This document shows, piece after piece, positions 1 to 7,518 of a stretch of 16,595 nt of DNA (its first letter is position 1; each line of letters opens with the position of its first letter). The stretch comes from VBAT01 sp036520835 (GTDB taxonomy: Bacteria; Bacteroidota; Bacteroidia; Chitinophagales; Chitinophagaceae), in contig DATDIX010000386.1 in the NCBI GenBank assembly GCA_036520835.1, forward strand, positions 1 to 16,595, read 5' to 3'. The position numbers were made by a program, and so were the translations under genes. The notes beneath the pieces were generated by a model. That model did no database searches. It saw only the letters and a list, made by a program, of their open reading frames with translations, and had not been told where the DNA came from.

Positions 1-17
1 CAACCTTTGAAAGGTTG
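1..17. repeat. Perfect inverted repeat at left window edge
   Basis: CAACCTT-TGA-AAGGTTG forms a 7-bp perfect stem with a 3-base loop, and a third related arm (GCAACCCTT) follows at once. It may be the end of a terminator or attenuator of an upstream gene outside the window. No T-run follows on the plus strand, so a terminator for rightward transcription is not supported by what is visible. Confidence 0.3.
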
Positions 18-171
18 GCAACCCTTATGATAAATAAAGCTATAATCATATATGAAGACATTCGTTTTTTCTTAACAGCTTGCGTGCAATTAATATAACG
101 AAACACCGTTTAAAAAGTCCAGTCTTCAACCAACGACCTGATTCTAATTTTTTTACGGAAAAACCTCTGTT

Positions 172-1431
172 ATGACTGCTGACAACAACGGACAGCCAAC
201 GGGATTGTACACGTATGATTCCTTTGGCGATCAAAAAAAACCTTCTCATTCAAATTTTTTATGGTGGTGCGCCGGTGCGCATCAGCCTTTACTAAAACAG
301 TTTCCCTCCGAAAGCAGTAAGTATACAGGGCTTGGCGGCGTCATCCTCGCCACTTTTGTGCTGGCTTCGCTGGCGGGCGGCTATGCCATATACACTGTCT
401 TTGAAAATCCATGGCTGGCACTGGCTTTTGGCATTGTATGGGGTCTTATCATTTTTAATTTCGACCGTTTCCTTGTTTCTACCATGCGTAAGTATGGCGT
501 AAGCAGGCGCAAACAACTGTGGATGACGGTTCCAAGAATTGCACTGGCGCTACTGATCGGTGTAACGATTGCCCGCCCGCTGGAGATGAAAATATTTGAT
601 AAAGAGATCAACACCAAAATGGTGGAGAACCTGCACACAAAAATCCAGTTGAATGATAGTTTGCTTCAAAGGGAGAACACTATGCTGATGCAACAGGCAA
701 CTGATGAAAGAAACAGACTGACCGGAAGAAAGACCGCTATTGAAGACACACTGCACCAATTGCAGCAGTCCTATATTGTTGAAGCAGATGGAACAGGAGG
801 CTCAGGGCAAAGAGGAATTGAAAAACTGACCCGGCTGAAACAGGATGCTTATACTGGGGCATTGCAGCAATACAACCCGGAACTATCACTACTGGCTACC
901 GGCATACAGCAGCAGGACAGCCTGCTGGCAAACGCCAAAGCAGCGATGGAAGTAAAACGGGCAGCATACGAAAAAACCGCTGCCGCCAATATGGGTTTCC
1001 TGGAACGGAACAAAGCGCTGGCTGATCTGTCGGAAGAGGAGAGCAGTGTATGGTGGGCCTGTATGCTGATATCCATGCTCATTATCCTTATCGAAACAGG
1101 TCCCATCATTGCCAAGCTCATCATGCCAGTAGGCCCTTATGATATTGGCCTGGCTAAGGAAGAGCTGATGCAGATGGCTGCTTCGGAAAATGAAATGCGG
1201 AGAGATAAAGAGGGCTCCTATGAAAAGCAGAAGATGTTTTATGCGAAGCAAAAAGAGATGAGTGATATGCTGGTGAATAAACTGTCTACACTCCAGGAAA
1301 AACATATCAACGAGGAACTGGACAAATGGGAGCGGGGAGAATGGAGCGCCAAAGATCACCGGGCCTCGATGGACGAAGTGATGCGGAAGATAAAAGAGCA
1401 ATACCAGTTGCATGACAGGGACCTGATCTGA
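172..1431 (+). CDS. DUF4407 domain-containing membrane protein
   Basis: A 419-residue protein recognised as DUF4407 from its N-terminal LWWCAGA motif (residues 30-36), the GGYAIYTVF segment after the first membrane span, and FNFDRF (95-100). Membrane spans are seen at about 53-76, 81-99, 118-137 and 293-317. Between spans 3 and 4 lies a hydrophilic, Gln/Glu/Lys-rich stretch of about 150 residues that looks like coiled coil, probably extracytoplasmic. A second charged helical tail of about 100 residues follows span 4 (ETGP motif at 308-311). The family has no established biochemical function. It is found mostly in Bacteroidota and actinobacteria. The start at 172 is kept because the DUF4407 motif begins about 30 residues in, as is usual. 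It appears monocistronic, with a strong terminator downstream. The family assignment is firm; the role is unknown. Confidence 0.9.
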   Translation: MTADNNGQPTGLYTYDSFGDQKKPSHSNFLWWCAGAHQPLLKQFPSESSKYTGLGGVILATFVLASLAGGYAIYTVFENPWLALAFGIVWGLIIFNFDRFLVSTMRKYGVSRRKQLWMTVPRIALALLIGVTIARPLEMKIFDKEINTKMVENLHTKIQLNDSLLQRENTMLMQQATDERNRLTGRKTAIEDTLHQLQQSYIVEADGTGGSGQRGIEKLTRLKQDAYTGALQQYNPELSLLATGIQQQDSLLANAKAAMEVKRAAYEKTAAANMGFLERNKALADLSEEESSVWWACMLISMLIILIETGPIIAKLIMPVGPYDIGLAKEELMQMAASENEMRRDKEGSYEKQKMFYAKQKEMSDMLVNKLSTLQEKHINEELDKWERGEWSAKDHRASMDEVMRKIKEQYQLHDRDLI

Positions 1432-1471
1432 TTGAAACTAAGGGATAATAGAGCAGCAGCTATATACAAGT

Positions 1472-1507
1472 AAGCCCGGTGCAGCAATGCAGCGGGCTTT
1501 TTCTTTT
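1472..1507 (+). terminator. Rho-independent terminator after DUF4407 gene
   Basis: The stem is AAGCCCG / CGGGCTT (7 bp), then a G.G mismatch, then TGCA / TGCA (4 bp) closed by a GCAA tetraloop of the GNRA type, followed by TTTTTCTTTT. It lies about 40 bp after the stop of the DUF4407 gene and 70 bp before the end of the convergent 56-residue gene. It is the clearest terminator in the window. Confidence 0.85.
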
Positions 1508-1578
1508 GAGCCGGTGTTCATCCATACGGTTCACTGGTTATGTTCCGCCGGCACGGATATCGGCTGAAAAGCATTTAC

Positions 1579-1749
1579 CTACTTTATTACTTCATCAATC
1601 TCCGCATCGCCTTCTTCATCTTTATGCTTGTGGTAATCATGTTTGATCTTGTTTTCTAACTTCTTTTCATCTTTTATATTCCGCCATATCAGGAAAACGA
1701 TGAGTGCAAGGGCTGCAATACCAAACAGGATCAGTACAGGCCAGTTCAT
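1579..1749 (-). CDS. Small single-pass membrane protein (56 aa), hypothetical
   Basis: Reading the minus strand from the ATG at 1749 gives 56 residues: a short N-terminus (MNWPV), one strongly hydrophobic span at about residues 4-21, then a very charged Lys/Asp/Glu/His-rich tail (residues 24-56) ending EVIK. This hydrophobic-then-charged pattern in an uninterrupted frame is not what random sequence gives. A TAccTTTA box at 1767-1774 (minus strand) fits a Bacteroidota -7 element about 17 nt upstream of the start. Small proteins of this shape are often annotated as hypothetical in Bacteroidota. The tail probably faces the cytoplasm. It lies about 85 bp upstream of the next minus-strand gene's stop, so its own terminator is not obvious. 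No function can be assigned. Confidence 0.7.
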   Translation of the reverse strand: MNWPVLILFGIAALALIVFLIWRNIKDEKKLENKIKHDYHKHKDEEGDAEIDEVIK

Positions 1750-1766
1750 AGTCTGAAAATTTATAG

Positions 1767-1774
1767 TAAAGGTA
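1767..1774 (-). promoter_or_regulatory. Candidate -7 box for 56-aa membrane protein
   Basis: On the minus strand the box reads TACCTTTA, 7 of 8 matches to the Bacteroidota consensus TAnnTTTG. It ends about 17 nt before the ATG at 1749. No TTG-type -33 element is visible at the usual spacing, so this is a motif match only. Confidence 0.35.
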
Positions 1775-1862
1775 ACACGGTATTTTATCGGGCTGTATTA
1801 AGTTTCTTCCCTGCAATTTCCTGAAGGCTGGTAATGTGCATTAAACGAACCCCTGGGCTGAC

Positions 1863-2777
1863 TTATTCTTCATAATCCGCCAGCATCTTCTTTGCTTCCG
1901 GCAGGTTAAACCGGGAAAGTGATTGGTGGAGATAAGATATGGCTTCGTCCGGCTGGCTTTTTCTTTCAAACAGCACTGCACAATTATAACAAGCCCTTGC
2001 TGCTATCGTTTTATTGTTGTCATCCACCAACCGGAGACTTTCTATAAGGGCGGCCTCGTAGTCATTTTTTGCAATAGCATCACTTACTGCTTTAAATTCT
2101 TTGCCGCCAAACAGCATGCGGCTACGTGAGGCTTTTCCCGGGAAATAATATTCCAGGTAGCGAATCCCGTTATCTATGGTCATATTATTTGCATCATCTT
2201 TTCGTGATACCACATTCGGGCCGGCTGCCAGCAAGCCGCTTGTCACCGAACGGGATGAATGAAACCGCTTCCGGGTAACATCAATATTCTTCGGCGGTTT
2301 GCCTGGTGAATAAAGGGTATAACTGACAACAGATACTATATCATAAAAGGCCGTTCTATCCTTACTTCCATCATTTGCTTTTGTAACATCCACATGTGTC
2401 TGGTCGAAATGCACATCAAAGGAGTGGATGACGACGGCATGTGATGCCTGGTTTTGGGCCATCAGTGTATGGACCGTGCCGTCGGTATTACCAGCCGGGT
2501 TGCTGTATCCCCTCAATACCTGTGCAGGTACGCCTGTCTTTTCTTTTATTTTTTCCGCAAGCCAGTCCATCAGGTTGTCGGTAAGTGATATAAAAAGTTC
2601 TTCTTTATTATCCCGGTATTTTTTTGCCACCACATCATTGGTGTTCAGTAAAAGGAATTTTTGCGGCGGGGGATCAATTTTATAAACAGGTATTGTAGGG
2701 GAAGTATAGGAAAGAACGCGGTTGGGAGCCGTGCAGGAAACTAAAAAGAAGATACAAAGTATTACAAGCCGGTACAT
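1863..2777 (-). CDS. DUF6340-like lipoprotein with TPR-like C-terminus
   Basis: The start is placed at 2777, giving 304 residues, because this yields a clean lipoprotein signal: hydrophobic core at residues 3-12 and a lipobox LVSC with the lipidated Cys at 15. The frame stays open 19 residues further upstream (to 2834), but that would bury the signal peptide. The middle part (about 38-215) has alternating beta-like segments such as FLLLNTND (41-48) and AVVIHSFDVHFDQT (114-127), which resemble the Bacteroidota DUF6340 family. That assignment is from memory of the family pattern and is moderate. Residues about 225-304 look like one to two tetratricopeptide repeats (NDYEAALIESLRL, ACYNCAVLFERKSQPDEAISYLHQSL). 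It is probably anchored in the outer membrane or the periplasmic face of an envelope membrane. A likely promoter lies just upstream. No catalytic motif is seen. Confidence 0.75.
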   Translation of the reverse strand: MYRLVILCIFFLVSCTAPNRVLSYTSPTIPVYKIDPPPQKFLLLNTNDVVAKKYRDNKEELFISLTDNLMDWLAEKIKEKTGVPAQVLRGYSNPAGNTDGTVHTLMAQNQASHAVVIHSFDVHFDQTHVDVTKANDGSKDRTAFYDIVSVVSYTLYSPGKPPKNIDVTRKRFHSSRSVTSGLLAAGPNVVSRKDDANNMTIDNGIRYLEYYFPGKASRSRMLFGGKEFKAVSDAIAKNDYEAALIESLRLVDDNNKTIAARACYNCAVLFERKSQPDEAISYLHQSLSRFNLPEAKKMLADYEE

Positions 2778-2791
2778 ACAACCAGTTTTAA

Positions 2792-2827
2792 TAAAGTTAC
2801 AGATAATACTACAGGACATAAAACAAA
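2792..2827 (-). promoter_or_regulatory. Candidate promoter for the lipoprotein gene at 1863-2777
   Basis: On the minus strand TTTG (2824-2827) and TAACTTTA (2792-2799) are separated by 24 bp and end 14 nt before the ATG at 2777. The -7 box matches TAnnTTTG at 7 of 8 positions. The spacing is a few bases longer than the usual 19-21. The position supports the shorter start chosen for this gene. Confidence 0.4.
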
Positions 2828-2911
2828 GTCGCAAACTGCCTTATATCACATTCCCCTTCAGGGAGCCCGCCGGAGAAGCAGAAACTAGTCTTATATTCCC
2901 ATCCCTTCTTT

Positions 2912-2919
2912 TATCTTTA
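2912..2919 (+). promoter_or_regulatory. Candidate -7 box abutting epimerase start
   Basis: TATCTTTA matches TAnnTTTG at 7 of 8 positions and ends only 4 nt before the ATG at 2924. If used, the transcript would be nearly leaderless. No -33 TTG is seen at the expected distance. Confidence 0.3.
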
Positions 2920-2923
2920 GTGA

Positions 2924-4303
2924 ATGAAAGTCTTGCCATCTTTAATAAAACAGGTGCCTGTACCACTCTTATTATTGTTTGCCTTTGCTGCATCTGCACA
3001 AAAGAAGCCAGCCGGTAAAAAAGAAACGGTCAATGAGAGGTTGCAAATAGCCGCAGAGATGGACAAGTCCATCCGTACGGAGTTGCTGAATAAATGGTAC
3101 CCGCATAGCGTGGACAGTTTGTATGGCGGCTTTCTCAGTACGTTTACCTACAACTTTCAACTCACCGGCCCGCAGGATAAAATGATCGTGACACAGGCCC
3201 GGCATGTGTGGTCCAATGCCATTGCTTCCCGCTTGTACCCGGAAATTATTCATTACAAGCAATGCGCTGCACATGGTTTTTCTTTTTTGCAAAATGTAAT
3301 GTGGGATAAGATCAATGGTGGATTTTTTACACTGGTTGACCGGAAAGGAAATTTAAAAGACAGCACGGGGAAAACAGCTTATGGTAATGCCTTTGGTATA
3401 TATGCATCAGCGGCCTGGTACCGGGCTTCCGGAGATACGAATGCGCTGCGCCTGGCAAAGAATTGTTTTTGGTGGCTGGAGCAACATGCTCACGATCCCA
3501 TTTATAAAGGGTATTATCAAAACCTGCTGCCGGACGGAACACCCGTTAAAAGAACTGAAGCTGTTCCTTCCACTTCAACTGTTGGGTATAAAGATCAGAA
3601 TAGTTCTATTCACTTACTGGAAGCATTTACGGAACTCTATGCTGCATGGCCCGACCCGCTGCTGAGAGAACGTTTGCAGGAAATGCTCTTGCTGATCCGG
3701 GATATTATTACCAATGAAAAAGGCAGCCTGGTCCTTTTTTTACAACCCGATTGGACTCCAGTATCGTTCCAGGATTCTTCAGAAGTCGTGATCTTGCAGC
3801 ACCGTAATATTGACCATGTATCTTTTGGTCATGATATAGAAACGGCTTACCTGATGCTCGAAGCTTCGCATGTACTGGGGATAAAGAATGATACGATGAC
3901 TATGATCATTGCCAAACGAATGGTGGATCATGCATTGCAGTACGGATGGGATAGCAAAACGGGCGGCTTTTATGACGAAGCTTATTATTTCAAAAACAAA
4001 ACAGGTATTACCATTATAAAAGACAGCAAGAACTGGTGGGCACAGGCCGAAGGATTAAATACATTGCTGCTGATGGCGGATCATTTTCCTGACGACCCGA
4101 TGCAGTATTTTGAAAAATTCAGGATGATGTGGCAATACATACAAACTTATTTGATAGATCATGTAAACGGTGACTGGTACGAAGAAGGGCTCGACACCAG
4201 ACCGGAACGAAAGACAGCTTTAAAGGGACATATCTGGAAAGGCACTTATCATCATTTGAGGTCTTTATCCAACTGCGTGCAACGCCTACGGCATAAAGAA
4301 TAG
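2924..4303 (+). CDS. Exported AGE-family sugar 2-epimerase (cellobiose 2-epimerase-like)
   Basis: A 459-residue protein with a signal peptide (hydrophobic core about 11-23, likely cleavage after ASA at 25), followed by an (alpha/alpha)6-barrel of the N-acylglucosamine 2-epimerase family. Motifs in order are QARHVW (91-96, conserved Arg93), NSSIHLLEAF (226-235, His230), FGHDIETAYLMLEA (301-314, His303), WWAQAEGLNTLL (371-382) and KGTYHHLRSL (439-448, His443/444). In cellobiose and mannobiose 2-epimerases the equivalent Arg and His residues shape the active site and do the proton transfer at C2, and the NxxxHxxEA and GHDIE motifs favour this branch over GlcNAc 2-epimerase or phosphomannose-isomerase-like members. 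The predicted reaction is epimerisation at the reducing-end sugar of an oligosaccharide, possibly in the periplasm. Well-known cellobiose epimerases are cytoplasmic, so the signal peptide is notable. There is no adjacent SusC/SusD or glycoside hydrolase, so substrate is unknown. It is convergent with the next gene. Confidence 0.85.
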   Translation: MKVLPSLIKQVPVPLLLLFAFAASAQKKPAGKKETVNERLQIAAEMDKSIRTELLNKWYPHSVDSLYGGFLSTFTYNFQLTGPQDKMIVTQARHVWSNAIASRLYPEIIHYKQCAAHGFSFLQNVMWDKINGGFFTLVDRKGNLKDSTGKTAYGNAFGIYASAAWYRASGDTNALRLAKNCFWWLEQHAHDPIYKGYYQNLLPDGTPVKRTEAVPSTSTVGYKDQNSSIHLLEAFTELYAAWPDPLLRERLQEMLLLIRDIITNEKGSLVLFLQPDWTPVSFQDSSEVVILQHRNIDHVSFGHDIETAYLMLEASHVLGIKNDTMTMIIAKRMVDHALQYGWDSKTGGFYDEAYYFKNKTGITIIKDSKNWWAQAEGLNTLLLMADHFPDDPMQYFEKFRMMWQYIQTYLIDHVNGDWYEEGLDTRPERKTALKGHIWKGTYHHLRSLSNCVQRLRHKE

Positions 4304-4351
4304 AATAGTTACTTATCCCACGACATTTTTTTTGATCGTAAAGAGAAAAAA

Positions 4352-5173
4352 CTATTTGACTTCCTTGTACAATTTGATCTCTTCGCTGGTAAATTGTTGC
4401 TGGAGGTTCACAATGTTCTGCTCCACCTGGTTCATCGTAATGATACCCCTGTACGGCCTGTCGAGATCGAGGGTTATAAAAACGACCATTGAGATAGTAA
4501 TGATAAAGCCTGCTACGACAGCCTTATCTGGCTTTCTGTTGCCAATTGAATAACCACTGAAAAAGCCTGCAGATATGCACAGCAAAAAAAGCATTAAAAC
4601 GATAAGCGGAGGTACAGTGGCCAGGAAAGATGCTTGCCGGGTGGTTACAATATCGATCATCGCATTAAGGGCCGGTATCATTTGATTTGAAGCAACAAGC
4701 TGGGTAGGATGGGTTTTGGAATAATCAGTAGCGGTCTTCCATAGCTGCTTTGAATAGCGATCGCCACGTTCGAAAGCTTCCCGGGCCTTTTGATCGTCCC
4801 GCCCGCTATCGAAATGATCGATCCTTGCCAGGATATAGTGATAAAATCCGGCCCGCAGCGAGTTTCGTACACTATCAGGATACAGGTCGCAACGCAGCAG
4901 GGCAGTGCCGATATTGTTGGATTCTTCCACAATGTTTTGCCGCCTTTTATCGTACCGTGATTCGGACATATTGTAGGTAAAAGCCAGGATAAACCCCAGC
5001 AGGGCAAATATGGCAGCGATGATAGCACCGGAACGTTCGGAAGTGTTTTCAGCTCTTTCGTTTCGTTTGCGGGCATACAGGAGCCCGGCATATATAGCTG
5101 CGAGCATGAGGGCAGCCAGCACCAGTACAATAAGGTAGGAGGGGGTATCGTATAAGAGATCGTGTTTGAACAT
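4352..5173 (-). CDS. Bestrophin-like (DUF4239) integral membrane protein
   Basis: A 273-residue protein with four membrane spans at about residues 12-33, 48-68, 188-208 and 217-234. The charged soluble stretch between spans 2 and 3 (about 70-185) has TYNMSESRYDKRRQNIVEES right after span 2, a hallmark pattern of this family. DLDRPYRG (236-243) after span 4 is its most conserved C-terminal motif. The family is remotely related in fold to bestrophin anion channels, but channel activity has not been established for this branch, so function remains open. A perfect TAnnTTTG box (TAGCTTTG) lies 2 nt upstream of the ATG. The MFKHDLLYD start is natural because the first span follows at once. It shares its orientation with ppk1, which lies 130 bp upstream, but the intervening DNA and box suggest separate transcription. 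Confidence 0.8.
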   Translation of the reverse strand: MFKHDLLYDTPSYLIVLVLAALMLAAIYAGLLYARKRNERAENTSERSGAIIAAIFALLGFILAFTYNMSESRYDKRRQNIVEESNNIGTALLRCDLYPDSVRNSLRAGFYHYILARIDHFDSGRDDQKAREAFERGDRYSKQLWKTATDYSKTHPTQLVASNQMIPALNAMIDIVTTRQASFLATVPPLIVLMLFLLCISAGFFSGYSIGNRKPDKAVVAGFIITISMVVFITLDLDRPYRGIITMNQVEQNIVNLQQQFTSEEIKLYKEVK

Positions 5174-5175
5174 AG

Positions 5176-5183
5176 CAAAGCTA
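5176..5183 (-). promoter_or_regulatory. Perfect -7 consensus abutting the bestrophin-like gene start
   Basis: The minus strand reads TAGCTTTG, an exact match to TAnnTTTG, ending 2 nt before the ATG at 5173. No convincing TTTG -33 element is seen 19-21 bp upstream. If functional, transcription would begin within or at the start codon. Confidence 0.35.
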
Positions 5184-5303
5184 TTATTGATAAGGAAATT
5201 GATTCGTACGAAACAGTATAATTAAAAATACAATTTAGCAGGAAATTTCTTATTAATGCGTTGTACCTTTCAAAATATCAAAAAGCTCCGGTGAAAGTTT
5301 CCG

Positions 5304-7382
5304 TCATTGCGGGTAATATGATAACCCCTTCACATAATCATAAATAGCTTCCTGCGCAGCCTTGCTGCGAGACAGACTAGCGGGTCTTGTATTTTCGTAA
5401 TCGTTGCTAAAATGTACTGCCTTAGCTGTATCACCAAGTTGTAATTGAAGAATATGACCGATCTCGGCAGCAAGATTTGCATCCCGGATGGGAAAACAAA
5501 CTTCAATGCGGCTATGCAGGTTGCGGCTCATCCAGTCGGCGCTACCCATATAGTATTCGGGCTGCCCGTTGTTGTGGAATACAAATACCCTTGCATGTTC
5601 AAGATAACGGTCCACGATACGTGTGACGGTTATGTTTTCGCTTTGGCCGGTAATACCCGGCGCCAGGCAACAGATACTGCGAACCAATAACTGAACCTTT
5701 ACGCCTGCACAGCTTGCTTCATACAAAAGGCTGATCATTTCTCTTTCCTGCAGGTTGTTTAGTTTAATAATGATGCCCGCTTGTTTACCCTGTTTTGCGT
5801 TCTTTATCTCGCGGTTTATTAATGCGCTGAACCGTTTCACCATATTAAACTGCGAAACCAGTAAATGCCTGAAAGGAATGTTTATATGATCACCCGGTTG
5901 TTTGCGTGACTGCAGGTATTGAAATAATGATTCCAGTTCTTTGCCGATCTGCTTATCAGTAGTAAAAAAAACATGATCGGTATAAAACCGGCCGGTAGCT
6001 TCATTGAGGTTGCCGGTTGACAGGAACGAATAAAGCTGCTGTTGTTTTTGTTCCACCCGTTTTACCAGTGCGACCTTGGCATGCACTTTCAGCCCGGGTA
6101 TGCTGTTGATGATCGTAATGCCGGCTGCTTTCATTTTTTTGGACCAGCGCAGGTTATTGGCTTCATCAAATCTTGCTTTCAGTTCTACAAATACGGTCAC
6201 TTTTTTTCCATTCTTAGCAGCGCTGATCAGCGCATTGACAATATGCGAGCTGGCTGCTACCCTGTACAGCGTGACATATATTTCTTTTACATGCGGATCA
6301 ATGGCCGCTTCATTGAAAAAACGAAGGATATAATTATAGGAATGATAGGGCAGGTGAAGCAGCATTTCTTTTTCAGCCATACTTTGAAAAACGGAACACT
6401 GGTTGGTAAAACCCGGATGAGGTGTAGCAGGCCATGGAGGATAAGATAGTTTTCCTTTTACGGGTTCAGGCAGGCTGGCAAGGTCTTTCAGGTTATGATA
6501 ACGACCCCCGGGAACCATTTCTTCCTCGCGGAAGGCAACATATTTTTTTATAAACTCTTTCGCTCCATTCGGGATACCGCTGTCAAATAAGAAACGGGTG
6601 GAATGGCCGGCATCTCTTTTTTCTAATTGCTTTTCTATTTTTTCTGCAAGATCGCCGGTAAATTCATCTTCAAGGTTCAGCTCTGCATCACGGGTGATCT
6701 TAATACTCCATGCACCATGAATAATGAAACCCGGAAATACCAGGGACAGGTTTTCACGAACTGCATCATCCAGGAAAAGGATATAATGGGTGGAAACAAT
6801 GGCCGGTAATTCTAAAAACCTCGGAAGATGTTCAGAAGGGATATTCAGAATGGCATAATGGTGTACACCGGGTTTGTAGTCTGCTTCAATGTCCACCAAA
6901 AAATAAAGCGCATTATTTTCCAGGAAAACAGTGGCCTGTTTTTCTTTTTGTAAAAGAACCGGTTGAAGAAAAGATAATACCCGGGATAGAAAATATTCAC
7001 GAATAAATTCCTTATGCGTTTCCTGAACAGGATCGCCATAGTATAAATGGATATGCTGTTGCTTTAATGCAGGTAATATTTGTTGGGTAAGAACCCTTCC
7101 GTACTCTTCCAATTGCCTGTTCACCCTATTTTTTACCTGTTGCACAAGATCCTTCGGGTATTCATCACGTAATGATGTCTTTTTAGCCTTCATCTGCGTG
7201 AATGCATAAATGGAGGGCATGCGTACACGAAAGAATTCATCGAGGTTGGAAGAAAAAATAGCCAGGAAGGAAATGCGGCTGTAGAGCGGAACGGTCTCAT
7301 CAGCGGCTTCCATCAATACCCTGTGGTTAAAACTGAGCCAGCCCAGGTCACGGTTAAGATAAGTATATTGTTTGTTCGCCAT
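5304..7382 (-). CDS. ppk1: Polyphosphate kinase 1
   Basis: Catalyses reversible transfer of the ATP gamma-phosphate to growing inorganic polyphosphate; usually membrane-associated. From the ATG at 7382 the protein has 692 residues, the normal family length. The N-domain begins YLNRDLGWLSFNHRVL (8-23), followed by FLAIFSSNLDEFFRVRM (39-55). The two phospholipase-D-like C-domains carry the expected residues: LYR Arg375, Arg404 in ELKARFDE, autophosphorylated His434 in KVHAK, STGNLN (455-460), the second catalytic His596 in YLEHARVF, and SADWMSRN (614-621). An open frame extends 74 codons upstream to 7604, but that extension has no family match and would overlap the divergent hydrolase gene, so it was dropped. 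A TATCTTAG sequence about 20 nt upstream is a possible -7 box. No phoU, pst or ppx gene is visible nearby. Very secure identification. Confidence 0.97.
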   Translation of the reverse strand: MANKQYTYLNRDLGWLSFNHRVLMEAADETVPLYSRISFLAIFSSNLDEFFRVRMPSIYAFTQMKAKKTSLRDEYPKDLVQQVKNRVNRQLEEYGRVLTQQILPALKQQHIHLYYGDPVQETHKEFIREYFLSRVLSFLQPVLLQKEKQATVFLENNALYFLVDIEADYKPGVHHYAILNIPSEHLPRFLELPAIVSTHYILFLDDAVRENLSLVFPGFIIHGAWSIKITRDAELNLEDEFTGDLAEKIEKQLEKRDAGHSTRFLFDSGIPNGAKEFIKKYVAFREEEMVPGGRYHNLKDLASLPEPVKGKLSYPPWPATPHPGFTNQCSVFQSMAEKEMLLHLPYHSYNYILRFFNEAAIDPHVKEIYVTLYRVAASSHIVNALISAAKNGKKVTVFVELKARFDEANNLRWSKKMKAAGITIINSIPGLKVHAKVALVKRVEQKQQQLYSFLSTGNLNEATGRFYTDHVFFTTDKQIGKELESLFQYLQSRKQPGDHINIPFRHLLVSQFNMVKRFSALINREIKNAKQGKQAGIIIKLNNLQEREMISLLYEASCAGVKVQLLVRSICCLAPGITGQSENITVTRIVDRYLEHARVFVFHNNGQPEYYMGSADWMSRNLHSRIEVCFPIRDANLAAEIGHILQLQLGDTAKAVHFSNDYENTRPASLSRSKAAQEAIYDYVKGLSYYPQ

Positions 7383-7434
7383 GCGGATAGTTCCGGTAAC
7401 TAAGATAGCGGATTCCCGGCTTAGGGATTTACCC

Positions 7435-7464
7435 TTGCATAAACAGAATTTCATATTTATTTTG
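7435..7464 (+). promoter_or_regulatory. Candidate promoter for lipoprotein serine hydrolase
   Basis: TTG (7435-7437), 20 bp, then TATTTTG (7458-7464), which is the -7 consensus less one T. It lies about 54 nt upstream of the ATG at 7519, within the 136-bp divergent gap with ppk1. Spacing fits a Bacteroidota sigma-A promoter. Confidence 0.4.
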
Positions 7465-7518
7465 TGATTATTTAAACCCGGTAATCCTTTTCCTGTCGAA
7501 AAGCCCGAAACTGCAACT

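Noticed and set aside
889..1413. 174-aa minus-strand frame opposite DUF4407
   Set aside because: Antisense shadow of a well-supported gene; His/Phe-rich composition arises from its reverse complement.
4304..4356. AATAGTT (4304-4310) / AACTATT (4350-4356) as a terminator between convergent genes
   Set aside because: The stem is 7 bp of mostly A/T with a loop of about 39 bases and overlaps a stop codon; it would be unstable and lacks GC pairs.
4678..5178. 166-aa minus-strand frame overlapping the bestrophin-like gene
   Set aside because: Same strand, other frame; the bestrophin-like frame has four membrane spans and family motifs while this one is Pro/Cys-rich without motifs.
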